Shown here piece by piece: positions 63,903-64,000 of a DNA stretch of 64,000 nucleotides. A program made the translations under genes and the position numbers. The notes below the pieces were generated by a model. That model did no database searches. It was not told the origin of the DNA and saw nothing but the letters and a program-made list of their open reading frames with translations. Position 1 is the stretch's first letter, and each line of letters begins with the position of its first letter. Source of the DNA: Adiantum capillus-veneris. Lineage: Eukaryota; Streptophyta; Polypodiopsida; Polypodiales; Pteridaceae. The stretch spans positions 69,902,912-69,966,911 of the forward strand of contig CM043963.1 of NCBI GenBank assembly GCA_014529385.2. The letters run 5' to 3'.

Positions 63903-63951
63903 CCCCGGGTGATTGTTTTAAGCCATAATGGCTTAAAACAATCACCCGGGG
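63903..63951. repeat. 49-bp foldback: 24-bp perfect arms, 1-nt centre
   Basis: The left arm 63903-63926 (begins CCCCGGGTGATTG) and right arm 63928-63951 are exact reverse complements around A63927. It starts exactly where copia coding stops. 63952-64000 shows no copia similarity and nothing I recognise. Confidence 0.97.
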
Positions 63952-64000
63952 ATTGATAAATGTCAATTAAACTAAGCCTTTCGCCATTCGTAACTTGATT

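Overview
The window reads as nuclear DNA of a land plant with a large, repeat-rich genome. A homosporous fern is plausible, but this is inference: I see no marker that fixes the species. Nearly everything is retrotransposon sequence of several superfamilies, mostly decayed and nested, with many CT/GA microsatellites. Only one intron-containing host gene is visible, at 49.4-53.1 kb. There is no operon, CRISPR array, bacterial gene or rRNA.

Layout. (1) 1-14.6 kb: one large Ty3/gypsy element on the minus strand (E1). It has a 5' LTR, a tRNA-Asp-type primer binding site, a leader, an extra ORF0, gag, a long pol, and two further in-frame coding blocks (a second retropepsin and a Trp/Lys repeat protein). 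Its 3' LTR lies left of the window. Both its leader and its 3' non-coding region carry copies of the same 24-bp palindrome. (2) 14.6-17.2 kb: 3' half of a Ty1/copia element with its LTR. (3) 17.45-28.82 kb: a decayed Tat-like Ty3 element (E3) with two ~2.3-2.4 kb LTRs full of poly-C and CT tracts and an additional RNase H domain. (4) 29-36.6 kb: a decayed minus-strand Ty3 element split by a plus-strand Ty3 fragment (30.2-35.5 kb). (5) 36.7-47 kb: a minus-strand LINE whose RT remnant (36.7-37.3) and EN/ORF1 remnant (44.8-47.0) are separated by a copia LTR fragment, a solo-like 1.6-kb LTR (family X) and a nearly full-length decayed copia element. (6) 47-49.3 kb: low-complexity DNA with two opposed tRNA-derived SINE-like heads. 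(7) 49.36-53.06 kb: a three-exon gene for a secreted PEBP-family protein. (8) 55-58.8 kb: LTR-X with primer site and gag start, then the leader of a second tRNA-Asp-primed element (E2). (9) 58.8-64 kb: a plus-strand LINE interrupted by a copia 3' fragment and cut by a minus-strand copia element, ending at a 49-bp foldback.

Most notable. E1 and E2 share the same primer type. Each has palindromes starting about 540-550 bp after the primer site and recurring at about 284-bp steps, but the palindrome sequences differ (CGCG-centred in E1, GATC-type arms in E2). Self-complementarity and position appear to be kept while the bases changed. In E1 the same palindrome also lies in the 3' region, so the two ends of the genomic RNA could pair. 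E1 also has a tandemly duplicated integrase zinc domain and a second protease block after pol, separated only by UAG codons. The PEBP gene is unusual for plants because it has a signal peptide and several glycosylation sequons.
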